The notes under the pieces are model-generated. The model saw nothing but the letters and a program-made list of their open reading frames with translations, had not been told where the DNA came from and searched no databases. From contig CM034310.1 in NCBI GenBank assembly GCA_019925795.1, positions 10,764,869-10,828,868 on the forward strand: a stretch of 64,000 nucleotides of DNA. Direction: 5' to 3'. This DNA comes from Dendrobium chrysotoxum. Lineage: Eukaryota > Streptophyta > Magnoliopsida > Asparagales > Orchidaceae. The translations under genes were made by a program, and so were the position numbers. Shown here piece by piece: positions 1 through 11,892 of this stretch (positions within the stretch are counted from its first letter, which is position 1; each line of letters opens with the position of its first letter).

Positions 1-475
1 TAGAATCATCCAACAACCTAATAATACTCCCATCTAGATTCTCTATCTCCAGAATTAAAGTATGATTTTCAAATCTATTGACGTGAATTTTCAACTCCAC
101 AAATGAAGAAGCTCCAGAATCAAATTTAATGATACCTTCGGGCTTCTTAGATTTGAGAATATCAGATAATTTCAAACTCTTACATTCACCCTCATTCATA
201 ATTTCTTTTCCTTTACCAACAATTGGAGCAACCTCCTCTGCATAAGATAGTCCACCTTCATTAATAATTAAGGGTTTTTCCTTGAAAGAATTACTGCGGA
301 CTTCCATGAACAAAGAACCTCCATGAGCACCATTGAACACCTCTCCAAAAGGATGAACAGCTGGCTTCAAACCCGAACAAAGATGGCCTCTCAAACCGCT
401 AGAAGAAGGTAGAAACTCACCGAATGGAACTGCCTGAGAACCACCTGTGGAAGAACGGCGACCATCTGCCGCCAT
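1..475 (-). CDS. LINE ORF1 protein, N-terminal part (partial)
   Basis: An open frame of 158 codons without a stop runs from an ATG at 475 to the window edge, so only the amino end is seen. It starts MAADGRRSSTGGSQ and contains LSDILKSKKPEGIIKFD. From family knowledge, this is the stretch that precedes the DUF4283 nucleic-acid-binding domain in plant L1-type ORF1 proteins, which coat the element RNA. The DUF4283 and zinc-knuckle parts would lie to the left, outside the window. The frame is uninterrupted, unlike most elements here, so this LINE may be relatively young. The first ATG after the GA-rich leader was taken as the start. The product class is inferred partly from the complementary ORF1 piece of LINE L2 at 43986-45349. 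Confidence 0.6.
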   Translation of the reverse strand, partial: MAADGRRSSTGGSQAVPFGEFLPSSSGLRGHLCSGLKPAVHPFGEVFNGAHGGSLFMEVRSNSFKEKPLIINEGGLSYAEEVAPIVGKGKEIMNEGECKSLKLSDILKSKKPEGIIKFDSGASSFVELKIHVNRFENHTLILEIENLDGSIIRLLDDS

Positions 476-575
476 GATGGAGGACAAAATTGAGGGAAGT
501 TTAATTTTAAAAATCACACACTCTCTTTAGAAAACTAGACACACACTCTCTCTAGAAGGCCTACTACTCACTCTT
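1..575 (-). mobile_element. LINE L0, 5' end (runs off the window)
   Basis: Minus-strand non-LTR retrotransposon entering from the left edge. It comprises the start of ORF1 plus a short CT/GA-rich leader (about 476-575) containing GAGAGAGTGTGTG-type sequence, which looks like a plant LINE 5' UTR. The exact 5' end is uncertain and I found no target-site duplication, because the other end lies outside the window. To its right is a different decayed element, so L0 probably inserted into it. Confidence 0.6.
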
Positions 576-639
576 TTAACATCATCAAAAGGATAAAAAA
601 ATACTAAACAAAAATACATAAAAATATAATAAGCTAGAA

Positions 640-1800
640 ACCATCTAGACCTTGATTAGGTGGAGGTGGTGGTAGTGGTGGTGGATGAAAGAAGTATTAA
701 AGTGAGGCAAACTATTCTCCAAATCAGGCCATATCCTGATCATGCTGCTGCTATTATTGGGCTACATTGGAGTCAAAGCGAGCTAAATCTTATTCATGTT
801 GCTGCTACTATTGCTCTGCTACGTAGGAGTCAAAATGGGCGTCCTGCCAATTAAACCTCTGAACCAGTTGATCAATCTAAGAATGATGGCTAATAGGGGC
901 AGGTACATGAGGTTGTTCTTCCTCCCCCTCCTTTGGATCGCGGTCAGCATATCGAACGTTGTGACGACGAGCATTGTGAAGGACGTGGAAGGAGCTATTA
1001 GAATATAATGTTGGGAGGTGACTACGTGGAGCAGGAAATTGAAGATTATATTTGGACACTAGGAAAAAAGCAATGAGATATCCTAAGGTAAGGTTAGGCT
1101 TTCTTTTATGTTTAGGATCTCTTATATAGGTTAGATTGTCAAGATATCGAATTATAAGATCAGTTGCATTAAGGTCAATGTGAGCCATGATATAATAGGT
1201 AGCAAGTGAGAGAACAGGTGTAATGTTAATCCTATTACCAGCTTTATGAATGATGAAATTTTGAAGAATATATTGGATGATCCTAGCATCTTACACTAAT
1301 GTGTTGACAGTAGGAATGTGATAGTTAATAGTGAATTCTCTAAGAATAATGTTGGCTTGGGTTTAATTATAATCAGGATCTGAGGTCAAAATGTAAATTT
1401 TATTACTTGTAGTGGAAAGGTGAAGAAAATCATGGAAGACTTGGTAGGATATTTCTTTAGACGTTCTATTAATAAAAGATTATAGGGCAGTAACTTCACT
1501 ATTAATTCGAAGGCTTGTGAAAAACTCAAATAGAAGTTCAGAATTAAATGGACAAGTATGTGTGAGGATGAAGCCAAGAGTGGCATGGGCAAAGAAATTG
1601 AGTACCTGAATGTTTAGAACCTCCTGGTTGATGATTTTAGAAGGGGTTATTTAGCAGTTTTATATCGGTTATAGGCCTTTTCATCAACGGCCTCAGTAAA
1701 TCTAGGATCGATAATGCATATAGAGGAACTACCAACAAGTTCTTAGGAACACTTTCCTACAACCATTAAGATCTCAAGAGGGAAGGAAAAGGATTTGAAG
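640..1800 (-). pseudogene. Decayed plant transposon-type ORF (Transposase_32 / PTP-like)
   Basis: Read on the minus strand from about 1800 to 640, several frame-compatible stretches follow each other. First comes DPRFTEAVDEKAYNRYKT, then hydrophobic segments at 1386-1592, then at 877-1188 a block with DLNATDLIIRYLDNL and LTLGYLIAFFLV. A proline-rich end (HPPPLPPPPP, near 660-690) closes it. This order resembles the putative plant transposon proteins found in gypsy-like retroelements, where a conserved DMYLLYCL-like and LPYLI-like core is followed by a low-complexity tail. Stops and frameshifts break the frame, so no functional product is expected. The resemblance comes from memory of the family and no search was run. 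A palindrome-rich promoter-like stretch lies directly upstream. Confidence 0.45.
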
Positions 1801-2290
1801 AGTAGAAATATGTGAAGAGAAGTTTTTCTATTTAAATAGAATTTGTGCAGATCATACTGTACAATCATGAGATCGTACATGACGATTAGGTGCAATCAAT
1901 TCATCCAGGAAATTAATCAAAAAAGGTGATCTTATCGTATAGTACGATCAAACATCATACTGGATGATTAGAGAGAGCATTCATCCTAAGGAGACACCCG
2001 GTACGATTATTAACTTTTAAGTTTATACAGTACGAACATGTGGATTATACAGTATGATGTGTTATTAAAGATCATACCAGCTAAATTTAATTCGTCCAAT
2101 GGCTCCTGCCATATGGATCATACAATACGATGAAGAAATCTTACAGTATAATCACCAATAATTAATCGATATTAGCCATTGGATGTGCTCTGATCAGAGA
2201 TTTAATATTTTGTTAATATCGTATAGTCTGATATGAATCGTACTGGATGATGTGAACAAAAATTGGAGAAGCTAATGGATGGAGTGTGAT
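1800..2290 (-). promoter_or_regulatory. Palindrome array with TATA box upstream of the decayed ORF
   Basis: The stretch holds many degenerate ATC(G/A)TAC-N-GTA(C/T)GAT dyads, for example near 1838-1870, 1930-1970, 2110-2135 and 2215-2250. They end at a perfect palindromic TATA-like box, CTATTTAAATAG (1828-1839), pointing leftward. This copies the U3 layout of the copia LTRs in this window, but downstream is the transposon-type ORF instead of a copia leader. It could be an LTR of that element or a truncated copia 3' LTR of E1; the sequence does not decide. Confidence 0.5.
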
Positions 2291-3439
2291 GTTTAGAAGG
2301 GGCTCAAAATAAAAATAAAACAAAAAATAACATAAAACAAATTAAAAAATAAGACAAAAATAACCACAAAACAAAATTAAAGATTATTTTTTATAAAATG
2401 ATAAGATGCATAAAATAAAAATTTTACCTTACGATTTAAGCAAATGCTCAGTAAAAAATGCATTGACAACACTAAGATCCATAAAAGTTAAAAATTTGAA
2501 TTTTGTCAATCCTAGCTCAAGCTCTTTACAGGTTAAAGTCCTTTTTTAAACAAAAATATAAATCATAAAATAAATTAGAGAGAAAATGTGATCTTTTCAA
2601 ACTTCTTTTCATAAATATATCTAATAGAATAGCATTGCAAAGTGATGAACCAAAAAAATCATATTTTTTAAATTCAGTTGTAGACGAAATCAAATGACAC
2701 ATGGATTTATTTAAGATTTAATGATTTGAAAGGAAGGGAATCTTACTCATTGTGGGCTTATTTTGTGCCTCTTTTATCAATGTTTATCTCTCTTTATGCA
2801 TCTTTTGATTTTTAATACACTTTGTGCATCTTTCATATTTTGGCGATCATTGTGCATCTTTTCAACTTTTGGCTCATTTTGTGCCTCTTTTTTGCTTTTG
2901 CAAAGTTGATTCCTTTCTAAGTTTTTAAACACTGCCAGTTGTGAGATTATCTTTCAAATATAAGAGAAGAACTCACTCTCTTATATAAGGAAGAGTAAAT
3001 CACAAAGTAAAATCTAATCCATCTGATATATACAATCAACTTGATAAAATAAATTTAAAATAGATTCATTGATTTGCAAAATATTCAAATGATATAGAGA
3101 ATTGTAGGAAGATGAAACAGATCTCTATTTCTTGGTCTAACTTTTAATTTGAAATAGATTTTGATTCAAAAAGAAATTAAACCCTTAAAAGAGTTAGAGG
3201 AAGAGAGATGATCTTTAATTTTTCTATTTTTAACTATTTAAGAGGAGTCAATAACTGATTACAAAAATAGGTAAGATTTTCATTTTAAAAAGAGTTCAAC
3301 TACTGAAGTAAGTAGTGATCAGATTCTTATGTTTTAAAAGAAATAAATAAGCACATGAATAAAGAAAAATAATAAAAATAAAAAAATTATTGAAAGGACA
3401 AAAATATAAAATATAAAATAAGAATCAGATTTTAGATTT
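2290..3439 (-). other. E1 post-pol noncoding region with short inverted-repeat array
   Basis: AT-rich stretch between the end of pol and the lost 3' LTR. Near 2745-2895 it carries the degenerate units seen in all copia copies here (on the plus strand GGCTCATTTTGTGCCTC, then GTGCATCTTTT and ACACTTTGTGCATC). At 2940-3340 it aligns by eye with the same region of E5. No ORF of note was found, and no env-like gene. Confidence 0.6.
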
Positions 3440-4378
3440 TCAAGCATGAATATCTAGAACACCTAATTTGATTCTTAAGATGTTGAAGGTTTCAAAAGCC
3501 AGTAGTTTTACAAAGATATCTGTAAATTGATTTTCAGTGGCTACATGATGTAGCTCTATATCTCCCTTGGTGATATGGTCCCTAATAAAATGGTACTTTA
3601 TTTATATGTGTTTGGTCCTAGAGCGTTAGATTGGATTCTTTGAAATACAGATGTCACTAATGTTATCATATAAGATTGGAATAGCGCCTACAAGTAGTCT
3701 TAAATCCAAGATTTGTTGCTTTAACCAAAGAACCTATGCCACACAACTTCTTAAGGCTATGTATTCAACTTCTATAGTAGATAGGGATACTGAGTTCTAT
3801 TTTCTACTAGATCATGAGATTAAAGATTGTCCTATGAATTGGTAGGTTTTAGAAGTGCTTTCCTATTAACTCTACATCCAGCAAAGTCTGAATCAAAATA
3901 TCCTATAATTTTAAAGGAAGTGTTGTGGCTAGGATACCAGATTCTCAAGTTTTGAGTTCTTAAGAGATATCTAAGGATTCTCTTAACAGCAGTCAAGTGG
4001 GATTCCCTTAGATACGGTTGAAATCTAACACAGAGACAAACACTAAACATAATATCAAGTTTGCTAGCAGTTAAGTAAAGAAGTGATCTAATTATTCCCC
4101 TATATTTTTTTTATCAAATGATGTTTTACTTGAGTCCTTATTTAACTAAACTATAGAGCTCATGGGAGTGTTAATTGTCTTGGCTTTATCCATTTCATAT
4201 TTCTTAAGAATGTCCTTAATATATTTTAATTTATTAAGGAAAATTTCACCATCCTTCTACTTTATACTAAATTTAAGAAAATGGTTCAGTTCTCCCATCA
4301 TACTCATCTCAAACTTCTTACTTATTATCTTGGAAAATTCATCACATAGCTTTTTATCAGAAGATCAAAATAGAATAT
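3440..4378 (-). pseudogene. E1 pol, 3' part (RT C-terminus and RNase H)
   Basis: Minus-strand remnant ending at a stop at 3440-3442, just after a GVLDIHA-like tail that matches the GVIDINA end of the E5 pol. A readable piece at 3832-4050 contains SHLTAVKRILRYLL and FDSDFAGCR, characteristic of copia RT/RNase H. It ends on the right at the insertion point of the solo LTR, inside the codons for the YxDD motif of reverse transcriptase. The remainder of the gene resumes at 12682. Frame breaks throughout. Confidence 0.75.
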
Positions 4379-6491
4379 TGAAAGTTCATGAAGGTTTGTT
4401 AAACCGTTAAGAATAAGTCTGAGGCTAACCAAAAGGGGGGTGAATTAGTTATTTTAAAAATTACTTAAAATAAAAAGAAAACCTTTTTTATCTTTTTAAA
4501 TATTTTAAAACAAACAAGTTTATCCCACAATGCGGTAGCAGATTAAGTTCACAATAATCAAAAATTTAAACCACATTAAAATCATAAACGAGTGTGAAAA
4601 TTAAATATGGAAAAGTAAAAGAATGAACACACAGAATTTTATAGTGGTTCGGTCAAATTTGACCTACATCCACTCATAGGAGGCCTCCTCTGAGTATTGC
4701 ACTAAACTTTTTGGTGTTTCTCCTTTAGCCCCCACTGCTAAGCAAAGAAGCCCTTACAAAAATCTCTTTCACCAACCCAATGAGGCAGAGTACCCTGAAT
4801 CTTTTTGACCCTCCTGGTGAAGGCAGAGAGCCTGAATCCTTTTACTCCCTCCCGGAGTAGATAAAGAACTTGAATCCTTTTACTCCCTCCTAAAGTAGGC
4901 AAATAACCTTAATTCTTTTACTCCCTTCTGAAGTAGGCAGAGAACCTGAATCCTTTTACTCCCTCTTAGAGTAAGCAGAGAACCTAAATTTGATGCTAAA
5001 GAATGTCTCCACTAGAGCTACGAAGGAATCAGGAAAGCAACTTGAAGAAGATAATAGAAACCGTGCTTGGAGTAACCTTTGTGAATCCCTCACAACTCCC
5101 ACTCACAAGAATCTCTCCCTTTCTTCTCTCCCAATCCACTCTCTCTTCCTTCTCTAAGCTCTCTCTCATATCGAATCAAAAGCAAAAGATATTACATAAG
5201 ATTTTATAGGAGCTTAAATAGGGAGCCTCCAAAAGACACCTTAATGTTTAATTTTGTGCTTCTGATCGTTTAGTACAATCCATAATCCTATTGTATGATT
5301 TGTTCAAAACTCTCTTTTCAGCCAGTATGAACTCCACCCTACTATACGATTAGTACAAGGGTTTATATGGATCATCTAGTATGATTGATAACTTTATTTC
5401 ATCTGATTATTACAAATATATAGCTAATTATCCCAGATGATGGGTGGCGTTTAAATATCATCCCATGTAGCAATCGGATCGTCCTATATAATTAAGTATA
5501 TCATCTCATATGATTAGTACAAATACATAACTAATCATCCCAGATGATAAGCGATAATTAATTATTATCCCATGCAAGAATCGGGTCATCCAGTATGATC
5601 GTCTCCAATCATCCTGTACAATCTAATTGAATTATTTAACCATAGTTAAAACCCTAATCACAGGATCAATTTAGGCATGATTATCATATATAGTATAGTA
5701 TGATATGGATCATACGGTATAATTAGACACGGATTTTGAATATTAAAATATTACTTAAATTATAATTGATAGCCATTCTGTTAATTGTAACTTATCATCC
5801 TGTATAATGTGGATCATACAGTATGATTAGTTTAATTACTCTCTTTTTTTAGGGGAAACCCATGGAGGGGCCTACGCGTTAATTAAAGGAAAAAGTATAA
5901 AGTCCTTAAAGGGGATTTAAGCTCTCTAATGCTCAAAAGAACTACAAAAATAAAATCAAAAAAGCCTATGAGCTCAAGTCCCCTACTAGGCAAAAGTACA
6001 AAAATATCTAGGTACATTCTATGGTGCACAAGTAATAGCACCCAAAAAGAAGGAAGACAGCAAAAAATAGCAGTGAGCTCCAGCTTCCTATCCAAAAAAT
6101 CAACACCATGATCACCTGCACTAATTATAACCTGCAAGGAAAGGTGAAGGCCATAACAATAATAACACATGAAATGATAATCTATAAAAGGAATATAATA
6201 CCACTAAATATACTTGTTACAGATAGAATAAGGCCAACAAGGAAGGATATCCCAAGTCCAAACATTATTAGTAGAATAACTTGAGGCAACAAACGACTAC
6301 TTATGAATAATGATAGCATAGCCAAAATTAAAATAAGAATTAACACCACAAATGTTCACCTCAAGTAAAATGGGTCAGGGAAAATACGGACAATAATCAA
6401 TCAAAAAGCCAAAGAAGCCTACCATAACACAGGGGATCCAAAAAATAGAGCTCAAAATATAGCCACCACCTTCATGATTAAAACACCAAAG

Positions 6492-7988
6492 TGTTGCGAC
6501 TCGGGCTCACGAGTTTTTATTTTGATGATAACAAATATTATGACTCACATCTTATAGTATTTGTAATGTATATTTATTTGTGTGTACACTAACATTTCAG
6601 GAATAGCATGCACCTTCTAACAAAGATTTTAAGGCTAAAGAATGGGGAGAATAGGCTATGATATGATGATATTTATAATTTTCATTGATGTACTTTTTGA
6701 TTTCTTGAGTCAAGTCCTATAAGGGTATATGTTTGCTTGTAACTATGTACTTATACACTCAGGGGGAGTGAGATCTAGTCAAAACTAAAAGTTTAACTTT
6801 TGAAAAAATCATATTGAACGATTTAGATCATCCAAGATGATATGATCATTGAACTAATCATCCTGGATGATCCAATATGATCCCAAAACCCTAGCCGCCA
6901 TGATAATTTAGGTAAGGATTTAAGATTCAAATATTATTCAAATCATTTTAGAAGATATAGATCGTCCAGGACAATCTATGATAATGTTGCCTAAATTAAT
7001 ATTGTGATTATTCAATCAAATATGCCTAATTTGATATTCTGATCATCCTGGATGATCTGTATATCATACAAGATGATTTGTGTAAAATTTGTACTGATCA
7101 TCTTGGACTATCCTGGGATCGTCCAGGACTATCAGCTCTAATTTTGCACATCTTCCTAGATGAGCTTGCAATCATCTTGGATGACCTTTAGTGACAAAAT
7201 TGAGTTTTTATAGTTTTTTGAAGCCGTCTTTTTGAGCAAATCGTCCTCGACGATCCTGCGATCTTTCTGGACGATCTTTGCCACCAGAACTGATTTGGAA
7301 AGGTTTTTGGAGCTCTCTATTTAAGCTTTCTCAAGGCACTTGATAGGTGTCTTTGGCAGCCATTGAGGCTTCATTTTTCTGGAGAAAACTTGAAGAGAGA
7401 GCTTGAAATGGAGAGAGGAAAGGGTAGAGTTTGAGAGGGAAAAGAGCCATGGAAGGGGGATTTTCGAGGGAGTGTGAGGGGGTTCACACGACTGCTCTGG
7501 CAAGCTTGCACCTAAGTACCATCAGATTCAAGGGTTGTCTCGACAGAAGTTTTGGGAAGAATAAGATCTCTTTAGTGTCAAAGGACCCAGCTACTCCACC
7601 GCACTGAGGAAGATGGAAGTGATTTTGTAAGGGCTTCTCTGCTTAGCTGTGGGAGCTAAAGGAGAGTCACTGAAGGTTTAGTGCAATACTCGAAAGGTGC
7701 CTCCGGAGAGTGGACGTAGGTCAGGTTGGACCGAATCACTATAAATCTGGTGTGTTCTTTCTGATTAATTTTTGCACTTTATTTTACTGCGATTAACTGC
7801 TTGGGTGAAATATCTGATTTATCTTTTTATTATTAATTTAATTATTTCCATTGCAAGATATAAAAAGATTTTTTTTATTTAAAGAAGTTTTTAAATATCT
7901 AATTTACCGCCCCCCCCCCCCCCCCCCCCCCCTCTTGGTTAGCCTTGGGACTAGTTCAGAAGGGTTTAACACCCCTAACGAACTTTCA
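6492..7988 (+). repeat. E3 5' LTR
   Basis: Begins TGTTGCGACTCGG and ends CGAACTTTCA. It contains a decayed paired-palindrome array (about 6830-7290), for example GATCATCCTGGATGATC near 7045, and a TATTTAAG TATA box (7318-7325). A 23-base C run (7910-7932) lies near the 3' end. It lacks the multi-copy 35-40 bp minisatellite of the other LTRs, which explains part of its shorter length (about 1.5 kb against 1.8 kb). Confidence 0.85.
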
Positions 7989-7990
7989 AG

Positions 7991-8002
7991 TGGCATCAGA
8001 AC
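7991..8002 (+). other. E3 primer-binding site
   Basis: TGGCATCAGAAC lies two bases after the LTR end. It is a slightly mutated form of TGGTATCAGAGC, the complement of the initiator tRNA-Met 3' end used by plant copia elements. Confidence 0.75.
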
Positions 8003-8047
8003 GGAATTCATAAAATCAAGTTTTGGAAAATATTTGAATTTTGATCC

Positions 8048-9040
8048 ATGGATAATTTTGGAAAATCATAATATTGCAAAAGGATATTCAATTACCCAAC
8101 CACCTTTATATGAAAATATTACTTTTAATTTTTGAAAAATCCGTATATTTACTTTCTTGAAATTAATAGATTATCGCATGTGGCATATGATTCAAACTTG
8201 TTATTCTATACCGTCACGTATTGTAGTTAGAATCAAAATTGATATTTTTTTTTTGAATGGAGTAGAGTAGATCAGATCAATCCTCAATTGAATTCTAAAT
8301 GTTTAAATTATTTTTTCTATGCTTTAAATTCTGATGATTTCATGATAATATCTACATGTACTACTAGCAAAGAAATTTGGAATAAATTATACGAAGGAAC
8401 TAGTGAAGTTAAGCAATCTAAGTTGAATATTCTAATGCATGATTATGAAGTTTTTAGTATGAAATCCTATGAGATGATCTTAGACATGTATACTAGGTTT
8501 ACTCAAATTGTGACATCATTACATGCTTTAGGTTAAAAAAATTCAAATTCTAAAAAGGTCAATAAAATTCTGCAAAATTATTACTATTTGTGAATCAAAA
8601 AATTTGAATGATTATTCTATTGATGATTTGATTGGCTCACTCATTGCCTATGAGCAAGGTTTGGGTCAAAGCTTTTGGATGTAGGTGAAACTATAGTACT
8701 AAAAGTTGAAGACATAGATAAAAGTGGCTTAGTAGATAATAAAAGTAAAAAATTAACATCAATAATGAGCAAATTAGAAAGTCTACTAAAGCACAAACAT
8801 CAACATCAACTAAAGTGGAACAAAGGTAAAAAAGATAAGAATGTTAAGATTTCTTCTGATATTATTTGCTTTGGATGTAAGAAACCTGGACATATAAAAA
8901 AGTAGTGCTTGAACTTAAAAATCCTTCCTAAAAAGTAAATGGGCAAAGCCAAGCAAATTGTAATATGGGTAAAAATGCAAAGCAAAAAATCTCCTGGGCA
9001 GACCTAGCTTCTAAATCATCAGACTAGGAGCGAGATGATG
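8048..9040 (+). pseudogene. E3 gag, decayed
   Basis: The ATG at 8048 aligns with the gag starts of E2 and E5, but a one-base insertion breaks the frame within about ten codons. Readable pieces follow. 8288-8536 has CLNYFFYALNSDDF and SKLNILMHDYEVF, the UBN2/DUF4219-like capsid region. 8675-8905 ends in the zinc knuckle CFGCKKPGHIKK, whose last cysteine follows a TAG. A short acidic stretch then ends near 9040. Gag proteins form the virus-like particle and bind element RNA. This copy cannot encode one. Confidence 0.75.
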
Positions 9041-9049
9041 TGAATTAAC

Positions 9050-10404
9050 ATTTTGCTTGTGTGTTTGTGTTTATGTGTTTACTTTATTTGATTTTTTTAA
9101 TTCATTATGTTTTTATTTATTTTAGGTGGTGTTTTTTTTTATGTTTTATTTTTCTTATTATTTTATTATTTTTCTTTTAAAATTTTAAAATTAGTTTCTA
9201 TATTGTTTGTGTAGTTTCTCTGATCAGCACACATATATCACCTTTTATTTCATTTATATTTTAGAAAATCAAAATTATTTTTTAGAGATCATGTTTTCTA
9301 AAAATGGAAAATTTACATTTTATTTTTCTAAAAATTCTATGTAAGTTGTGGTTAATTTCTCTAAAATCAAGCAAAGAAAGGAAACTCATGATTTTATCTA
9401 TCTATCTCATTTCTTTATATAAGGCTCTTTTACTTTTGATTCAAAATCTATTTTATATTATAAATTGGTTTTTGAAATTGAATCTTTTTCATCTCCCTAT
9501 ATTTTATCTATCTCATAGGGATCTTTTGCAAGTTAATGAACCTACTTTAAAGATTATCTTAATCAGGTTGTTCCTCTTTATCATAAGAATAAGGTTTGCT
9601 TATTTTAAAGATTTAGAAAGGAGACAAATTATAAAAATTAAAAGAGGCACAAAATGAGCTCAAAGCTAAAAAGATGCGCAATATCGCCAAATTAAAAAGA
9701 TACACAAAGCGTATCAAAAATTAAAAGATGTACAAAGAGCGCCAAAATAAAAAGAGACATAAAATGAGCCCATGAAAAGTTAGCTTCTCTTCTTATAAAT
9801 CTCTAAAGTTTAGAGAACCTATATGTATTTTTGATAAGTTTATTACTTGAGTTTTAAAAATCATGATTTATGATTCATTACTCTGCATTAATCTTCTATT
9901 AGATATATTTCATGAAAGAAGTTTTGAAAAGATTTTTATTTTCATATCTAATTTGTTCTGTAATTTAGATAATAGCTTAAAAAGTTTTTTAGCCTTTTTA
10001 AAACCTGAGCTTGGATTAATAATTTCTAAATCTCCAACATTTCTCAATTATGAGTGGTCAATACATGCCTTACTAAGCTTTTGAATAAAATCAAGAGGTA
10101 ACTTTCTCATTACAAGAAAAGTTTTGATATTTCAAAATGATTTTTTAAAATTTTTTTTACCATATCAGAGATTTTTTTTTGATCTTTTAGTCTATTTTTT
10201 TTATTTTGTGTTTCTATGCTCCTCTTCTTTTTGATAATGTCAAAGGGGAAGAACGTATTGTTGTATTTGTATTATATTTTAAAAAAAATTGTGTTTCTCC
10301 CTATTTTTAAAAGTCTTTTCTTAGTAAGGGGAAGATTTGATGAAAATACTTTTTTATTTATAAATTCAACTAGTAATGTTTGCCATCATCAAAAAGGGGG
10401 AGAT
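9050..10404 (+). other. E3 post-gag noncoding region and polypurine tract
   Basis: AT-rich and without a credible ORF. It holds the inverted-repeat units GGCACAAAATGAGCTC, GATGCGCAATATCGCC and GATACACAAAGCGTATC between about 9640 and 9790. It ends in the purine tract AAAAAGGGGGAGAT (10391-10404) that primes plus-strand DNA synthesis in this family. Confidence 0.65.
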
Positions 10405-11892
10405 TGTTACGACTCAGGCTCACGAGTTTTTATTTTGATGATAACAAATATTATAACTCACATCTTCTAGTATTTGTAATATATATTTATTTGTATGTAT
10501 ACTAATATTTCAGGAACAGCATACACCTTCCAACAAAGATGTAAGGCTCAAGAATGAGTAGAATATATTATAATGTGATGATATTCATAATTTTCATTGA
10601 TGTACTTTTTTATTTCTTGAGTCAGGTTCTATAAGGGTGTATGCTTGCTTGTGACCATGTATACACACACTCAGGAGGAGTGAGATCTAGTCAAAACCAA
10701 AAGTTCAACTTTTGAACAAATCATACTGAAAAATTTAGATCGTCTAGAATGGTCTATTCAATGAACTAATCATCCTAGACAATCCAATATGATCTCAAAA
10801 CCCTAGCCACCATGATAATTTAGGCAAAGATTTAAGATTCAATTCCTGTTCTAATCGTCTTAGATGATCTTGATCGTTTGAGACAATCTATGATAATGTT
10901 GCCTAAATTAATGATGTGATTATTCAATCAAATATGCATAATTTGATATTCTGATCATCCTGGACAATCTATATATCATATAGGATGATTTGTGTAAAAT
11001 TTGTACTGATCGTCCTGGACTATCCTGGGATCGTCCAAGACTATCAGGTCAAATTCAGCACATCTTCTTAGATGATCCTGCGATCATCCTGGATGATCTT
11101 TGGCGATAGAATTGAGTTTTTAGGATTTTCTAAAGATGTCTTTATGAGCAAATCGGCTTGGACGATCCTGCGATCGTCCTAGATAATCTTTGCTACTAGA
11201 ACTGATTTGGAAGGGTTTGTAGGGCTCTCTATTTAAGCTTTCTTAAGGCACTTGATAGGTGTCCCTAGCAGCCATTGAGGCTTCGTTTCTTCTAGAGAAA
11301 ACTTAAAGAGAGAGCTTAAAAAGGAGAGAGGAAAGGGTGAAGTTTAAGAGGGAGAAGAGCTTTAGAAGGGGGATTTTCGAGGGAGTGTGAGGGGGTTCAT
11401 ACGGTTGCTCTAGTAAGCTTGCATCTAAGTACCATCAGATTCAAGGGTCATCTCGTTGGAAGTTTTGGAAAGAAGAAGATCTCTTTGGTGTCAAAGGTCC
11501 CGGCTACTCCACTGCACCGGGGAAGGTGGAAGTGATTTTGTAAGGGCTTCTCTGCCTAGCTGAGGGGGCTAAAGAAGAGTCACTAAAGGTTTGGTATAAT
11601 ACTCGGAGGGTGCCTCCGGAGAGTAGACAAAGGTTAGGTTGGACCGAACCACTATACATCTAGTGTATTCTTTCTAATTTATTTTTGTACTTTATTTTAC
11701 TGCAATTAACTGCTTGTGTGAAATATCTGATTTATCTTTTTATTATTGATTTAACTTATTTCCACTGCAAGATATAAAAAGATTTTTTTTTATTTAAAGA
11801 AGTTTTTAAATATCCATTTCACCCCCCCTCCCCCCCTCTTGGTTAGCTTTGGGATGAGTTCAGAAGGGTTTAACACCCCTAACGAACTTTCA
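10405..11892 (+). repeat. E3 3' LTR
   Basis: Begins TGTTACGACTCAGG directly after the polypurine tract and ends CGAACTTTCA. A palindrome array lies at about 10730-11200, a TATTTAAG box at 11230-11237, and two short C runs split by a T near 11822-11836. It differs from the 5' LTR by many transitions, notably C to T and G to A inside the palindromes. Confidence 0.85.

Larger units (their letters stand above)
6492..11892 (+). mobile_element. Copia element E3, pol-less, TSD CAAAG
   Basis: A complete insertion: LTR (6492-7988), primer-binding site (7991-8002), decayed gag (8048-9040), noncoding region with the inverted-repeat units (9640-9790), polypurine tract (10391-10404) and LTR (10405-11892). 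The 5-bp duplication CAAAG is perfect (6487-6491 and 11893-11897). After the gag zinc knuckle and a short WADLASKSSD-like stretch, the sequence passes directly into the post-pol region, so protease, integrase, RT and RNase H are all absent. It could only have moved with proteins supplied in trans. The LTRs differ at many sites, so the insertion is not recent. Confidence 0.85.
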